A stretch of DNA of 62,785 nt from Ectopseudomonas composti (GTDB lineage Bacteria; Pseudomonadota; Gammaproteobacteria; Pseudomonadales; Pseudomonadaceae), in contig NZ_FOWP01000018.1 in assembly GCF_900115475.1 (NCBI RefSeq), positions 1 through 62,785 of the forward strand. The letters are read 5' to 3'. This document shows, piece after piece, positions 55,101 through 61,613 of this stretch. The position numbers and the translations under genes were made by a program. Position 1 is the first letter of the stretch. Every line of letters begins with the position of its first letter. A model generated the notes under the pieces. The model was given only the letters and a program-made list of their open reading frames with translations, did no database searches and was not told where the DNA came from.

Positions 55101-55462
55101 TGGCGCAGCAGCAACAACCCTTCCGACTCGACACCCAACCCAGGGTCGAGCTGATCTTGCTGCCGGACGAAGAAGGTGAGGACTACCAGTTGCACCGCAT
55201 CGACCCCGGCCAGCGCCGCCACGAGGTGGTGTATGTGGCAATAGATAAAAGCCAAAGCCAGTGCATCGCCGACAGCGAGCTGACCGGCCCGCGCATCAGC
55301 CCCTGGGGCACCACCGACTACCTCACTGCGCTGGATGAGCTGGCCCAGGAACTGGACATGGATCTGGAGGCCTGCGCCAAACGCTTCGGCACCGTCAGCC
55401 TGCCCGAAAACGAACGAGGCTGGCGCTTTCACCCTGCGCTGGGCTTTGCCAAACGCCGGTGA
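52112..55462 (+). CDS. cas3: Cas2-Cas3 fusion, type I-F helicase-nuclease
   Basis: The 1116-residue protein has an N-terminal Cas2 domain (about 1-95), an HD nuclease domain with LLHDLGK (His123, Asp124), and a superfamily 2 helicase with motif I MASTGCGKT (about 429-437) and motif II LVLDEPDD (about 585), where the usual DEAH is DEPD as in I-F relatives. The Cas2 part joins Cas1 for spacer integration, while the HD and helicase parts cut and unwind DNA after recruitment by the Csy complex. The start overlaps the cas1 stop. It is the last gene before the inserted hipBA pair. Confidence 0.97.
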   Translation: MNVLLISQCDKRALVESRRLLDQFAERRGERTWQTPITQAGLDTLRKLLKKSARRNTAVACHWIRGKDHSELLWIVGDASRFNAQGAVPTNTTRRNVLRKDDENDWHSAEDLRLLSTLAALLHDLGKASLVFQNRLKPGAPMERNLYRHEWTSLRLFQAFVGNDDDPTWLARLANPSSQDDATWLNRLQRDGLDAACDKPFRHLPPLAAALSWLVLTHHRLPLMPSEDARLGSKIRHFQLGMLKTLPGDIDASWNEQCITQDQAQIEPYWQFPHGLPVTTERWRKRASKQAQRLLALLPRRPQRDWLASPYLMYLARLNLMLADHHYSSLTGPGRVQGEAGYPLWANTERKSGKFNQGLDEHLLGVEANAGLIGHRLADFERSLPRLARHKGLKKRSSNERFRWQDKAFDLAAGMREQATRHGAFIINMASTGCGKTLGNARIMYALSDPERGMRCAFALGLRSLTLQTGRAFRQRLHLDEDDLAIRVGGTANSTLFEHLQTLAERSGSASSQALLEDDGHVRFDGNVDAHPLLNKVIHEPQVRALLVAPVLVCTIDHLTPATESQRGGRQIAPMLRLMSGDLVLDEPDDFDIADLPALARLVHWAGLLGSRVLLSSATLPPALIQGLFEAYRAGRCEYQRHRGERPGELPAIACAWIDEQRQSRLDCSDSASFSAAHLDFAQRRHAWLTTQPARRHAQLQPLRFASQRPEEIRHAFAEQVLTAARNLHETNATVDPHSGKRVSFGLVRMANIEPIFDVALALFRQGTPEGVRIHLCVYHSQFPLLLRSAIENRLDTTLQREQPEGVFALPEIRQRLLHYNEPDQLFIVLGSPVTEVGRDHDYDWALVEPSSMRSLIQLAGRVRRHRPGPWSATNVRIFDSNLRHAERRDQPAFCKPGFETEHPWRLNAHRLDKLLDAEQYQRIDSRPRILERPAPLDAKGNLVDLEHARLHAWMLQPNEPDPAALSERERRRQSSQPRELNAHDGWSQPLLHLTAVAQQQQPFRLDTQPRVELILLPDEEGEDYQLHRIDPGQRRHEVVYVAIDKSQSQCIADSELTGPRISPWGTTDYLTALDELAQELDMDLEACAKRFGTVSLPENERGWRFHPALGFAKRR

Positions 55463-55643
55463 TATGCCTGTAGGGTGGATCGGGGCACGTAGCCGACGCT
55501 TTTTTCATCCACTATTGGAGCGGTCCGGCTAGCCGCAGAGCCATGGTGGGCAAGCTGCGCGTTGCCCACACTACGGCCCGCCTCGCTCGTGCCTATCACA
55601 CTGGAGCGCGAATGAATTTGCGCCTATATCCTGCGTGGCAAGC
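55463..55643. repeat. short interspersed repeat in the gap between cas2-3 and hipA
   Basis: This 181-base gap holds no gene. At 55470-55512 GTAGGGTGGAT is followed 32 bases later by ATCCAC (55507-55512), after a six-T run, giving a short inverted pair GTGGAT/ATCCAC of the kind scattered in Pseudomonas genomes. It may end transcription from both cas2-3 and hipA. Its presence marks the left edge of the stretch that separates cas2-3 from csy1. Confidence 0.6.
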
Positions 55644-56909
55644 CTAACTCTCGATCCGAAAGTCCGAATGCAACGCCCGCCAATGCTCACGCAGGGCGGC
55701 TTTGTGCGCTTCGTGCATGGGACTGTCGCGCAGGGCTGCCGGCCATAGCTCGCGAGCCTTGCCGATAGCTGCCCTGAGGTTGTAGAGAATCGGCGACTCC
55801 GGCAAATCCGCACGCCTGGCCCAGCGCCGGAAGTGTTCGAGCGATACCTCGTACCATTGCTTGGTCTGCGCCATATTCAGCGCGAAACGCTGCTCGTCCG
55901 GGATATAGGCACGGGTGAAGAGAATGTCGTAGGCCGGCGACAGCACCGGGTTCACGCCATCAGGATAGAGAATGCTCCAGTTCTTCAGATGCGCATCGCC
56001 GTTGCCCAGCAGGATATTGACCAGCAAGCGCACGGCCATCTGCGCCACGTCGCGCTGACCGTTGTAGGTGTTCTGGTAGATCAGCCGAGCGATCTGCTCG
56101 TAACTGGCCTTCTGGTACTTGTCCGCCGCATAGGCGAACAGCACCTGAGCAAAATCCTCGGCATGCACACGCCGCCCCTCGGCCCGGTCGAAGCGGCGGA
56201 TGCCATAGGCATAGCCTTCATCGGGCAGCTTGATCTCCGGCAGGCGTTCGAGCTTGCCCAGCTCCACCAGGCGAACTTCCGGTGTATCCACACCGGCCAG
56301 CGCGGCCAGTTGCATGCAGGTGTACTCGTTCAGCGGCACGTGAGCATGCACCGTGGAAGGCGTTTTGATGATCCAGTCACCGGGCGCCGCTGCGTCCCCC
56401 AATTGGTAACGACCATCGCGCTGGTGCATGGAAAACTTCATCTGCACCCCTGCCAGGGAAAAATGCGCCACTCGGTCCACAGCATTTACCGCCACGCGAT
56501 CCAACCGTCCACGGTCACCAAAGGCCAGATCCGGGATGCTATCGCCAGTGATCGGCTCGGCGATTAGAGCACCGGGTAGGTCGCCACCCAGATGCACTAA
56601 CAGCGGGAACTCGTTGTGCTCATGAACCTTCAAGCGCTGCGCCAGCAACTGCCGCAGCGCGCCTTCGGGCAGCAGGTTGCTCAGCAGCGGGTGCAACTGC
56701 ATGTTGGTTGCCACGGGGAAAATCTTGCCGGCACGGGCCGCAAAGGTATCCGGGTTGGCCAGCGACAGGGTCAGCGCGGGGCGGCTGCCATCCGCAGCAA
56801 AGGATGGTGCCAGCGACAACACCGTGCGCTTGTGTGCATAGCCGGCAACGTAACCCACCAACTGCCCATGCAGCATCAGCCTGAGTGCTGAAACCTGTTC
56901 GCCGGCCAT
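55644..56909 (-). CDS. hipA: HipA-family Ser/Thr kinase toxin
   Basis: The 421-residue protein has the full HipA layout: an N-terminal couple-HipA domain (about 10-115), a Gly-rich FSLAGVQMKFS (150-160), an ATP-site region WIIKTPS, the catalytic loop GNGDAHLKNWS (302-312) with Asp305, and the metal-binding SPAYDIL (Asp328). HipA kinases phosphorylate aminoacyl-tRNA synthetases (GltX in Escherichia coli) and cause growth arrest. All key residues are present, so the kinase is likely active. Its start shares one base with the hipB stop (TGATG). The pair is on the opposite strand to the cas genes on both sides, which is unusual for a type I-F locus. Confidence 0.92.
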   Translation of the reverse strand: MAGEQVSALRLMLHGQLVGYVAGYAHKRTVLSLAPSFAADGSRPALTLSLANPDTFAARAGKIFPVATNMQLHPLLSNLLPEGALRQLLAQRLKVHEHNEFPLLVHLGGDLPGALIAEPITGDSIPDLAFGDRGRLDRVAVNAVDRVAHFSLAGVQMKFSMHQRDGRYQLGDAAAPGDWIIKTPSTVHAHVPLNEYTCMQLAALAGVDTPEVRLVELGKLERLPEIKLPDEGYAYGIRRFDRAEGRRVHAEDFAQVLFAYAADKYQKASYEQIARLIYQNTYNGQRDVAQMAVRLLVNILLGNGDAHLKNWSILYPDGVNPVLSPAYDILFTRAYIPDEQRFALNMAQTKQWYEVSLEHFRRWARRADLPESPILYNLRAAIGKARELWPAALRDSPMHEAHKAALREHWRALHSDFRIES

Positions 56910-57250
56910 CAGTCGTTACCCAGGTTTTGCCAAGGATCTTCGATGGTTTCCTTTACGCCTGTGCCAGAGGCCGACGGTGTTGAGCCCTCCGTGGCGTGGT
57001 ACAGCTTTGTTCTGGCGGGGCCGGCTTCCAGCAGTTGCTCGACCTGACGCGCCAGCTCCTTGGGGATCAGCATCAGCGTGGCGTCCAGACCCTCGGCGAT
57101 CTTGTCCAGTGTGGCCAGGCTGGGGTTGCCGTCTTTTTCGATCTTGCCGTACTGCTGGCGATTGAGCCCTACCCGCAACGGCATATCCGTGCCCTTCAGG
57201 CCAAGCTGCAGGCGTCGACGTTTGATCTGGGTCAGCACTGTACTGCGCAT
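56909..57250 (-). CDS. hipB: HipB-type XRE antitoxin and repressor
   Basis: The 113-residue protein has an XRE helix-turn-helix in residues about 5-65 (IKRRRLQLGLKGTDMPLRVG, then LNRQQYGKIEKDGNP) and a 45-residue flexible tail, longer than in Escherichia coli HipB (88 residues). HipB binds HipA and represses its own operon. It is the first gene of the leftward pair; the promoter and likely operators lie in the AT-rich region 57251-57440 shared with csy1. The start ATG follows a GAGG-like AGGTAG site. Confidence 0.9.
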   Translation of the reverse strand: MRSTVLTQIKRRRLQLGLKGTDMPLRVGLNRQQYGKIEKDGNPSLATLDKIAEGLDATLMLIPKELARQVEQLLEAGPARTKLYHATEGSTPSASGTGVKETIEDPWQNLGND

Positions 57251-57287
57251 GGGGCTACCTCACTCGCTTTATCCAACATGCAGCATA

Positions 57288-57316
57288 TAAGGCTCTATTG
57301 AATAGAAAGAGCCTTA
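57288..57316. promoter_or_regulatory. candidate HipB operator
   Basis: TAAGGCTCT (57288-57296) and AGAGCCTTA (57308-57316) are perfect inverses with 11 bases between, placed 38 bases upstream of the hipB start. Spacing and position fit an autorepressor site of an XRE dimer. The half-site is not the Escherichia coli TATCC/GGATA. Confidence 0.55.
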
Positions 57317-57319
57317 AAA

Positions 57320-57440
57320 GCTTCAAAATAAATCAAAAGAATTTTATATGCTTCACTTAAAAATGAAGCTTATAAAATTCATAAAATTTAATTTGCAGCA
57401 TTAATACTTCAAATATGAATGATTGAAGCATAAAAGCTTC
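57320..57440. promoter_or_regulatory. cluster of GCTTC/GAAGC boxes before csy1
   Basis: In this very AT-rich stretch GCTTC or GAAGC occurs five times: GCTTCA at 57320 and 57350, TGAAGC at 57364 and 57424, and GCTTCT at 57436. The pairs 57350-57369 and 57425-57440 form inverted repeats. The region divides hipB from csy1 and must hold both promoters. The repeated boxes look like binding sites for one regulator that could act on both sides. Composition is unlike the flanking coding DNA. Confidence 0.5.
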
Positions 57441-57536
57441 TTTGCGCAAATGGCTAGGCTTGAGCAGAGAGAGGCGGGAGTGATGGCAAAACGGTGCTAC
57501 TTTTCGTTTGCCACTCCAGCACAAGGATTTGTTGCT

Positions 57537-58898
57537 ATGAATGCCCTCTCCTCCAGCCGACAGCAGGCCATCCGCAGCCTGATCGAGCACTTCATCGCCG
57601 AACGCCTGGCCGCCAAGCTCGAAGGTCTGGCCGATGATGACCCCAAGCGTGCCACCCTGCTTGCCCAATACACCCCAGCCGCGTGGCTGGAAGATGCCGC
57701 CCGCCGTGCCGGGCAAATCCAGGCGGTGACTCATACGCTCAAAGCCATTCACCCGGACGCCAAGGGCACCAACCTTTATTGTTTGCCGAACAGCTTGCCG
57801 CAACATGCGCTGGTCGGTAGCCATTGCCTAGGCGATGACTTTGCCGGCGATGTGGTGGGCAATGCCGCAGCACTTGATGTGTACAAAATGCTCAAGCTGG
57901 AGCATGACGGCCAGCCGTTGCTCAGCCTGCTGCTAGCCGAGGATGAAGGCGCCCTGGCCGCATTGCACGACGATGCCGAACAGTCCCGAAGCCTGACCGC
58001 AGCCTTTACCGGCATAACCTGCGCACGAGGCGGCCTGGCCTCTCACACCCACGGCAAGCAGCTGTACTGGTTGACTGGTGATGACCCGTGCAACGACGCG
58101 GACTTTCATCTGCTCGCGCCGCTTTATGCCAGCTCGCTGGCTCATCGGGTGTATCAGCAAATCCAGGCCGATCGCTTCGGCGAGCCAGCCAAGGAAGCGC
58201 GTCAGGCGCGCCGCGACAAGCAGTTTCACCCAGGCGTGATCCACGAATACCCCGACCTGGCGGTGCAGAAGCTCGGCGGCACCAAGCCGCAGAATATCTC
58301 CCAGCTCAACAGCGAACGGCGTGGTGACAACTACCTGCTCGCCTCCCTGCCGCCTAGTTGGCAGCAGCGTGACGTGCGCCTGCCGATCCGCACCCGTGAC
58401 GGCTCGATCTTCCCGGCCTTCGGCAAGCGCCCGGCGGTGGCCGAGCTGGTGCGCAACCTGCGCGACTTCCTGCTCAGTGGCCCGCCACCCAATGTACATA
58501 CCCGCAACAGCCGCGACGAACTGCTGACCGAGCTGATCGACGAATTGCTGCTCTACGCCGCCGAGCTCTGGGCCTTCGAGCCCGGCTGGTCGGCCAAGCC
58601 CGAGTGCAACCTCAACCGCGCCGAGCAGCTGTGGCTGGACTTTCGCCGCGCCGAGCACGACGCCGTATTCGCCAGCGAATGGCGACACATGGACTGGCTC
58701 ACGGAAATTCGCGAGCGGTTCGCCAACTGGCTCAATGCGCGACTGGTCAGCAAGCTTTCGGTCGGTGATGTAGAGAACAGCTACTGGGCCAAACAAGCTG
58801 GCAGCAATGCCCTGTGGCTCGACCTGGACTGGCTGAACCAAGCGTGGGTCGATCAATTCGAGCGCGAGCAACGCGACCTGGAGGCCGAGCATGAATGA
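57537..58898 (+). CDS. csy1: Csy1 (Cas8f), type I-F large subunit
   Basis: The 453-residue product is full-length Csy1, the large subunit of the Csy surveillance complex that reads the PAM. It has the family segments THTLKAIHPDAKGTN, VVGNAAALDVYKML and the strongly conserved LGGTKPQNISQLNSERRG. The start at 57537 has AAGGA nine bases upstream and agrees with the start of family homology; in-frame starts at 57423 (TTG) and 57483 (ATG) would add non-conserved residues. Its end overlaps csy2 by eight bases. Unlike the usual order, it does not follow cas2-3 directly, so it needs its own promoter. Confidence 0.95.
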   Translation: MNALSSSRQQAIRSLIEHFIAERLAAKLEGLADDDPKRATLLAQYTPAAWLEDAARRAGQIQAVTHTLKAIHPDAKGTNLYCLPNSLPQHALVGSHCLGDDFAGDVVGNAAALDVYKMLKLEHDGQPLLSLLLAEDEGALAALHDDAEQSRSLTAAFTGITCARGGLASHTHGKQLYWLTGDDPCNDADFHLLAPLYASSLAHRVYQQIQADRFGEPAKEARQARRDKQFHPGVIHEYPDLAVQKLGGTKPQNISQLNSERRGDNYLLASLPPSWQQRDVRLPIRTRDGSIFPAFGKRPAVAELVRNLRDFLLSGPPPNVHTRNSRDELLTELIDELLLYAAELWAFEPGWSAKPECNLNRAEQLWLDFRRAEHDAVFASEWRHMDWLTEIRERFANWLNARLVSKLSVGDVENSYWAKQAGSNALWLDLDWLNQAWVDQFEREQRDLEAEHE

Positions 58899-59892
58899 AC
58901 TGCCCGTCTCCAATGGCCTGCTGATCATCCCCCACCTGCGGGTGCAGAACGCTAACGCCATCTCCAGCCCACTGACCTGGGGCTTCCCCGCCATCAGCGC
59001 TTTCATTGGCCTGATGCAGGCCGTCGAGCGCAAGCTCAAGGGCCGCTTCGCCCTAATGTTCGATAGCGTCGGGGTAATCTGCCACAGCCATGAAGCACAG
59101 GTCAGCGAAGGCTATCAACGCGCCTTCCGTCTGACCCGCAACCCGGTCAACGAGCGCGGTGAAACCGCCGCCATCGTCGAAGAGGGGCGCATCCATCTGG
59201 ATATCACGTTGATCTTCGGCGTCAGTGGTTACCGCGAAGACGGGCAACCCGATCCGGTACAAGGCGACTGGCAACAGCGGCGGCAAATCGCTACTGAGAT
59301 CACCGAACTGCTTGGCAGCCTGCGTATCGCCGGTGGCAGTGTATTCCTCGACCCACAACACAAGCCGCTACTGGAGCCTTTGGCGCAAGGCGAGGAACGC
59401 AGCAAGCAGTTCCGCTACTTGCGCCGTCGCTGGTTGCCGGGCTTCGCCTTGGTCAGTCGCGACGACCTGCTACAGGCCCATCTGCAGCACCTGCAGGGCG
59501 AGAACGTCAGCGCCGACCTGCTCGATGCCTGGCTCGATCTATCCCGACTGAACCTGCGCGCCCAGGAAACCCGCCCAGCCAGCGAAACCCAACCGGCCAA
59601 CGTCGAGTGGCGCGCCCAGCGCGTGGTGCCAAATGGCTGGCTGGTGCCGATCCCGGTCGGTTATAGCGCCCTCGGCCCGTTGCAGGCCGCCGGCAGCGTG
59701 GCCAACGCGCGGGACGGGCAAACCCCGCTGCGCTTCGTCGAAAGCCTCTACTCCATCGGCCAATGGCTCAGCCCGCACCGGCTACGCGATGTCGATGACC
59801 TGCTCTGGTACGCCAGCGCCGCCCCCGAGGCCGGCCTGTACCGCTGCCACAACCTTTACAGCCAAACCCTCTGCACTGATGACATGGAGTGA
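58891..59892 (+). CDS. csy2: Csy2 (Cas5f)
   Basis: The 333-residue protein is Csy2, which binds the 5' handle of the crRNA and pairs with Csy1. Family segments are LLIIPHLRVQNANAISSPLT at the N-terminus, WGFPAISAFIGLMQA, and GWLVPIPVGYSALG near the C-terminus. It overlaps csy1 by eight bases and leads into csy3 with six bases between stop and start, so the four interference genes are one operon. Confidence 0.96.
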   Translation: MNELPVSNGLLIIPHLRVQNANAISSPLTWGFPAISAFIGLMQAVERKLKGRFALMFDSVGVICHSHEAQVSEGYQRAFRLTRNPVNERGETAAIVEEGRIHLDITLIFGVSGYREDGQPDPVQGDWQQRRQIATEITELLGSLRIAGGSVFLDPQHKPLLEPLAQGEERSKQFRYLRRRWLPGFALVSRDDLLQAHLQHLQGENVSADLLDAWLDLSRLNLRAQETRPASETQPANVEWRAQRVVPNGWLVPIPVGYSALGPLQAAGSVANARDGQTPLRFVESLYSIGQWLSPHRLRDVDDLLWYASAAPEAGLYRCHNLYSQTLCTDDME

Positions 59893-59897
59893 CCATC

Positions 59898-60917
59898 ATG
59901 ACCACCGCCCCTCTGAAAACCGCTTCCGTCCTGGCCTTCGAGCGTAAGCTCGACCCTTCCGATGCGCTGTTTCATGCTGGTGACTGGCAGAAGCGTGACA
60001 ACTGGCAGCCACTCGCCGTACGGGCAAAATCCGTGCGCGGCACCATCTCCAATCGCCTCAAGGCCAAGGATCAGGACCCGGCCAAGCTCGACGCCGCCAT
60101 CGAAAACCCCAACCTGCAGACTGTCGATGTCGCCGCCCTGCCGCATGACGCCGACACGCTGCGCGTCAGCTTCACCCTGCGCGTGCTAGGTGGTGCCGGC
60201 ACGCCCTCGGCCTGCAACGATGCCGCCTACCGACAGAAGTTGCTGGACACCGTGCAAGGCTACGTAGCCAAACACGGCTTCGCTGAACTGGCACGCCGCT
60301 ACGCACACAACCTGGCCAATGGTCGCTTCCTGTGGCGCAACCGTATCGGCGCCGAACAAGTGGACGTGCAGATCGCTCATCTGGTCGATGGCAAGCCCGC
60401 CAAACAGTGGAGCTTCGATGCCCTGGGCTTGTCCCTGCGCAACTTCGACGCCAGTGGTTCAGTGGCTTCGGCGCTGGACGAACTGGCCAGCCTGATCGCC
60501 GCGGGTCTGAGTGGCGAACGTCACCTGCTGCTGGGCGTCACCGCGTATGTGCGCATGGGCGCCGGCCAGGAAGTTTTCCCCTCCCAGGAGCTGATCCTCG
60601 ACCGGGGCAAGGGAGACAAGAGCAAAACCCTGTACAGCGTCAACGGCGTCGCCGGCATGCACTCGCAGAAACTCGGCAATGCCCTGCGTACCATCGATAC
60701 CTGGTACCCGGACGCTGGCGAGCTCGGCCCCATCGCCGTCGAACCCTACGGCTCGGTGACCACCGAAGGTCGCGCCTATCGGCAACCCAAGGCCAAGGCC
60801 GACTTCTACAACCTGCTGGATAACTGGCTGCTCAAGGACAAGGAGCCCAACGAAGGCGACCAGCACTTCGTCATGGCCACCCTGATTCGCGGCGGCGTAT
60901 TCGGTGAGGCGGGCTAG
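59898..60917 (+). CDS. csy3: Csy3 (Cas7f) backbone subunit
   Basis: The 339-residue protein is Csy3, six copies of which coat the crRNA spacer. Conserved segments are TASVLAFERKLDPSDAL, KSVRGTISNRL and NLQTVDVAALPHDADTL, nearly the same as in the Pseudomonas aeruginosa protein. The ATG at 59898 has GGAG eight bases upstream; a GTG at 59889 overlapping the csy2 stop is a less likely start. The next gene follows after two bases. Confidence 0.97.
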   Translation: MTTAPLKTASVLAFERKLDPSDALFHAGDWQKRDNWQPLAVRAKSVRGTISNRLKAKDQDPAKLDAAIENPNLQTVDVAALPHDADTLRVSFTLRVLGGAGTPSACNDAAYRQKLLDTVQGYVAKHGFAELARRYAHNLANGRFLWRNRIGAEQVDVQIAHLVDGKPAKQWSFDALGLSLRNFDASGSVASALDELASLIAAGLSGERHLLLGVTAYVRMGAGQEVFPSQELILDRGKGDKSKTLYSVNGVAGMHSQKLGNALRTIDTWYPDAGELGPIAVEPYGSVTTEGRAYRQPKAKADFYNLLDNWLLKDKEPNEGDQHFVMATLIRGGVFGEAG

Positions 60918-60919
60918 CC

Positions 60920-61483
60920 ATGGACCATTACCTCGACCTCAAGCTACTGCCCGACCCGGAATTTCCGGCCACGCAGTTAATGAGCGCGCTGCTGGCCAAG
61001 CTGCACCGGGGCCTGCACGACCTGCGTCGTGCCGATGTGGGCATCAGCTTCCCGGATGTGGAAACGGCGAGTCATGGCCTTGGTGCCCGCCTGCGCCTGC
61101 ATGGCAGTGCCGAAGCACTGGACAAGCTGCTGGCGCTCAACTGGCTCAACGGCATGCGCGACCACCTGCAACTGGGCGAACTGGCGCCAATCCCTGTGCA
61201 GGTGCGCTGGCGCTGCGTCAGCCGCGTACAGGTGGACAGCAACCCGGAACGCACCCGCCGCCGCCTGATCAAGCGCCACAGCATCAGCGAAGAGGAGGCG
61301 CGCCAGCGCATCCCCGACAGCGCCGGCAAACGCTGCGACCTGCCCTATGCCACCTTGCGCAGCAACGGTAGCGGCCACAGCTTCCGCCTGTTCATCCGTC
61401 ACGGCCCACTGCTCGATACGCCTACATCCGGCACCTTCGGCGCCTACGGCCTGAGCACCCAGGCCAGCATCCCCTGGTTCTGA
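60920..61483 (+). CDS. cas6f: Cas6f (Csy4) crRNA endoribonuclease
   Basis: The 187-residue protein has every key residue of the P. aeruginosa enzyme at the same number: His29 and Ser148 (catalytic), Tyr176, Phe155 and Arg102 (repeat recognition), and the basic helix TRRRLIKRH (112-120) that holds the RNA stem, where residue 118 is Lys rather than Arg. It cuts pre-crRNA at the base of the CTGCC/GGCAG hairpin and stays bound to the product. It ends the interference operon; its stop codon abuts the leader of array 2. Confidence 0.97.
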   Translation: MDHYLDLKLLPDPEFPATQLMSALLAKLHRGLHDLRRADVGISFPDVETASHGLGARLRLHGSAEALDKLLALNWLNGMRDHLQLGELAPIPVQVRWRCVSRVQVDSNPERTRRRLIKRHSISEEEARQRIPDSAGKRCDLPYATLRSNGSGHSFRLFIRHGPLLDTPTSGTFGAYGLSTQASIPWF

Positions 61484-61613
61484 CCCTTTTTTCTGAGCGC
61501 AAACGGAGCCCTTGCAAAATCAAGCACTTGCAAGTGGCTCCGAAAAAAGGGGTCTCAGCCATAAAACCAGCATGGCTCTTTAACAATCAGTACGTTAGGG
61601 TTTCAGGGCTCTA
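61483..61613 (+). promoter_or_regulatory. leader of CRISPR array 2
   Basis: Like leader 1 this is 131 bases long from the first arm of an inverted pair, ACCCTTTTTTC (61483-61493), to repeat 1. The second arm is GAAAAAAGGGGT (61542-61553). An exact IHF consensus AATCAAGCACTTG (61518-61530) lies between the arms, 83 bases before the repeat, the same distance as in leader 1. It ends CTCTA before repeat 1. Most other bases differ from leader 1. Confidence 0.82.
61575..61585 (+). promoter_or_regulatory. boxA-like antitermination element before array 2
   Basis: GCTCTTTAACA is identical to the core of the rrn boxA consensus and ends 28 bases before repeat 1. Nus-factor antitermination through boxA has been shown for Salmonella CRISPR arrays, where it protects long untranslated transcripts from Rho. 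Confidence 0.65.

Noticed and set aside
55644..57250. A mobile element carrying hipBA, suggested by its place in the cas operon.
   Set aside because: No transposase, integrase, terminal inverted repeats or target duplications are visible; only a short interspersed repeat lies on the left side.
57350..57369. CTTCACT at 57351-57357 in the hipB-csy1 gap matches the first seven bases of the CRISPR repeat and could suggest a CreTA-like pseudo-repeat.
   Set aside because: No CTGCC/GGCAG hairpin or other repeat part follows, and the bases belong to a local GCTTCA/TGAAGC inverted pair.
57423..57536. Extended csy1 starts at TTG 57423 and ATG 57483.
   Set aside because: The added residues are not part of the Csy1 family start, they overlap the GAAGC boxes, and the ATG at 57537 has a good ribosome site.
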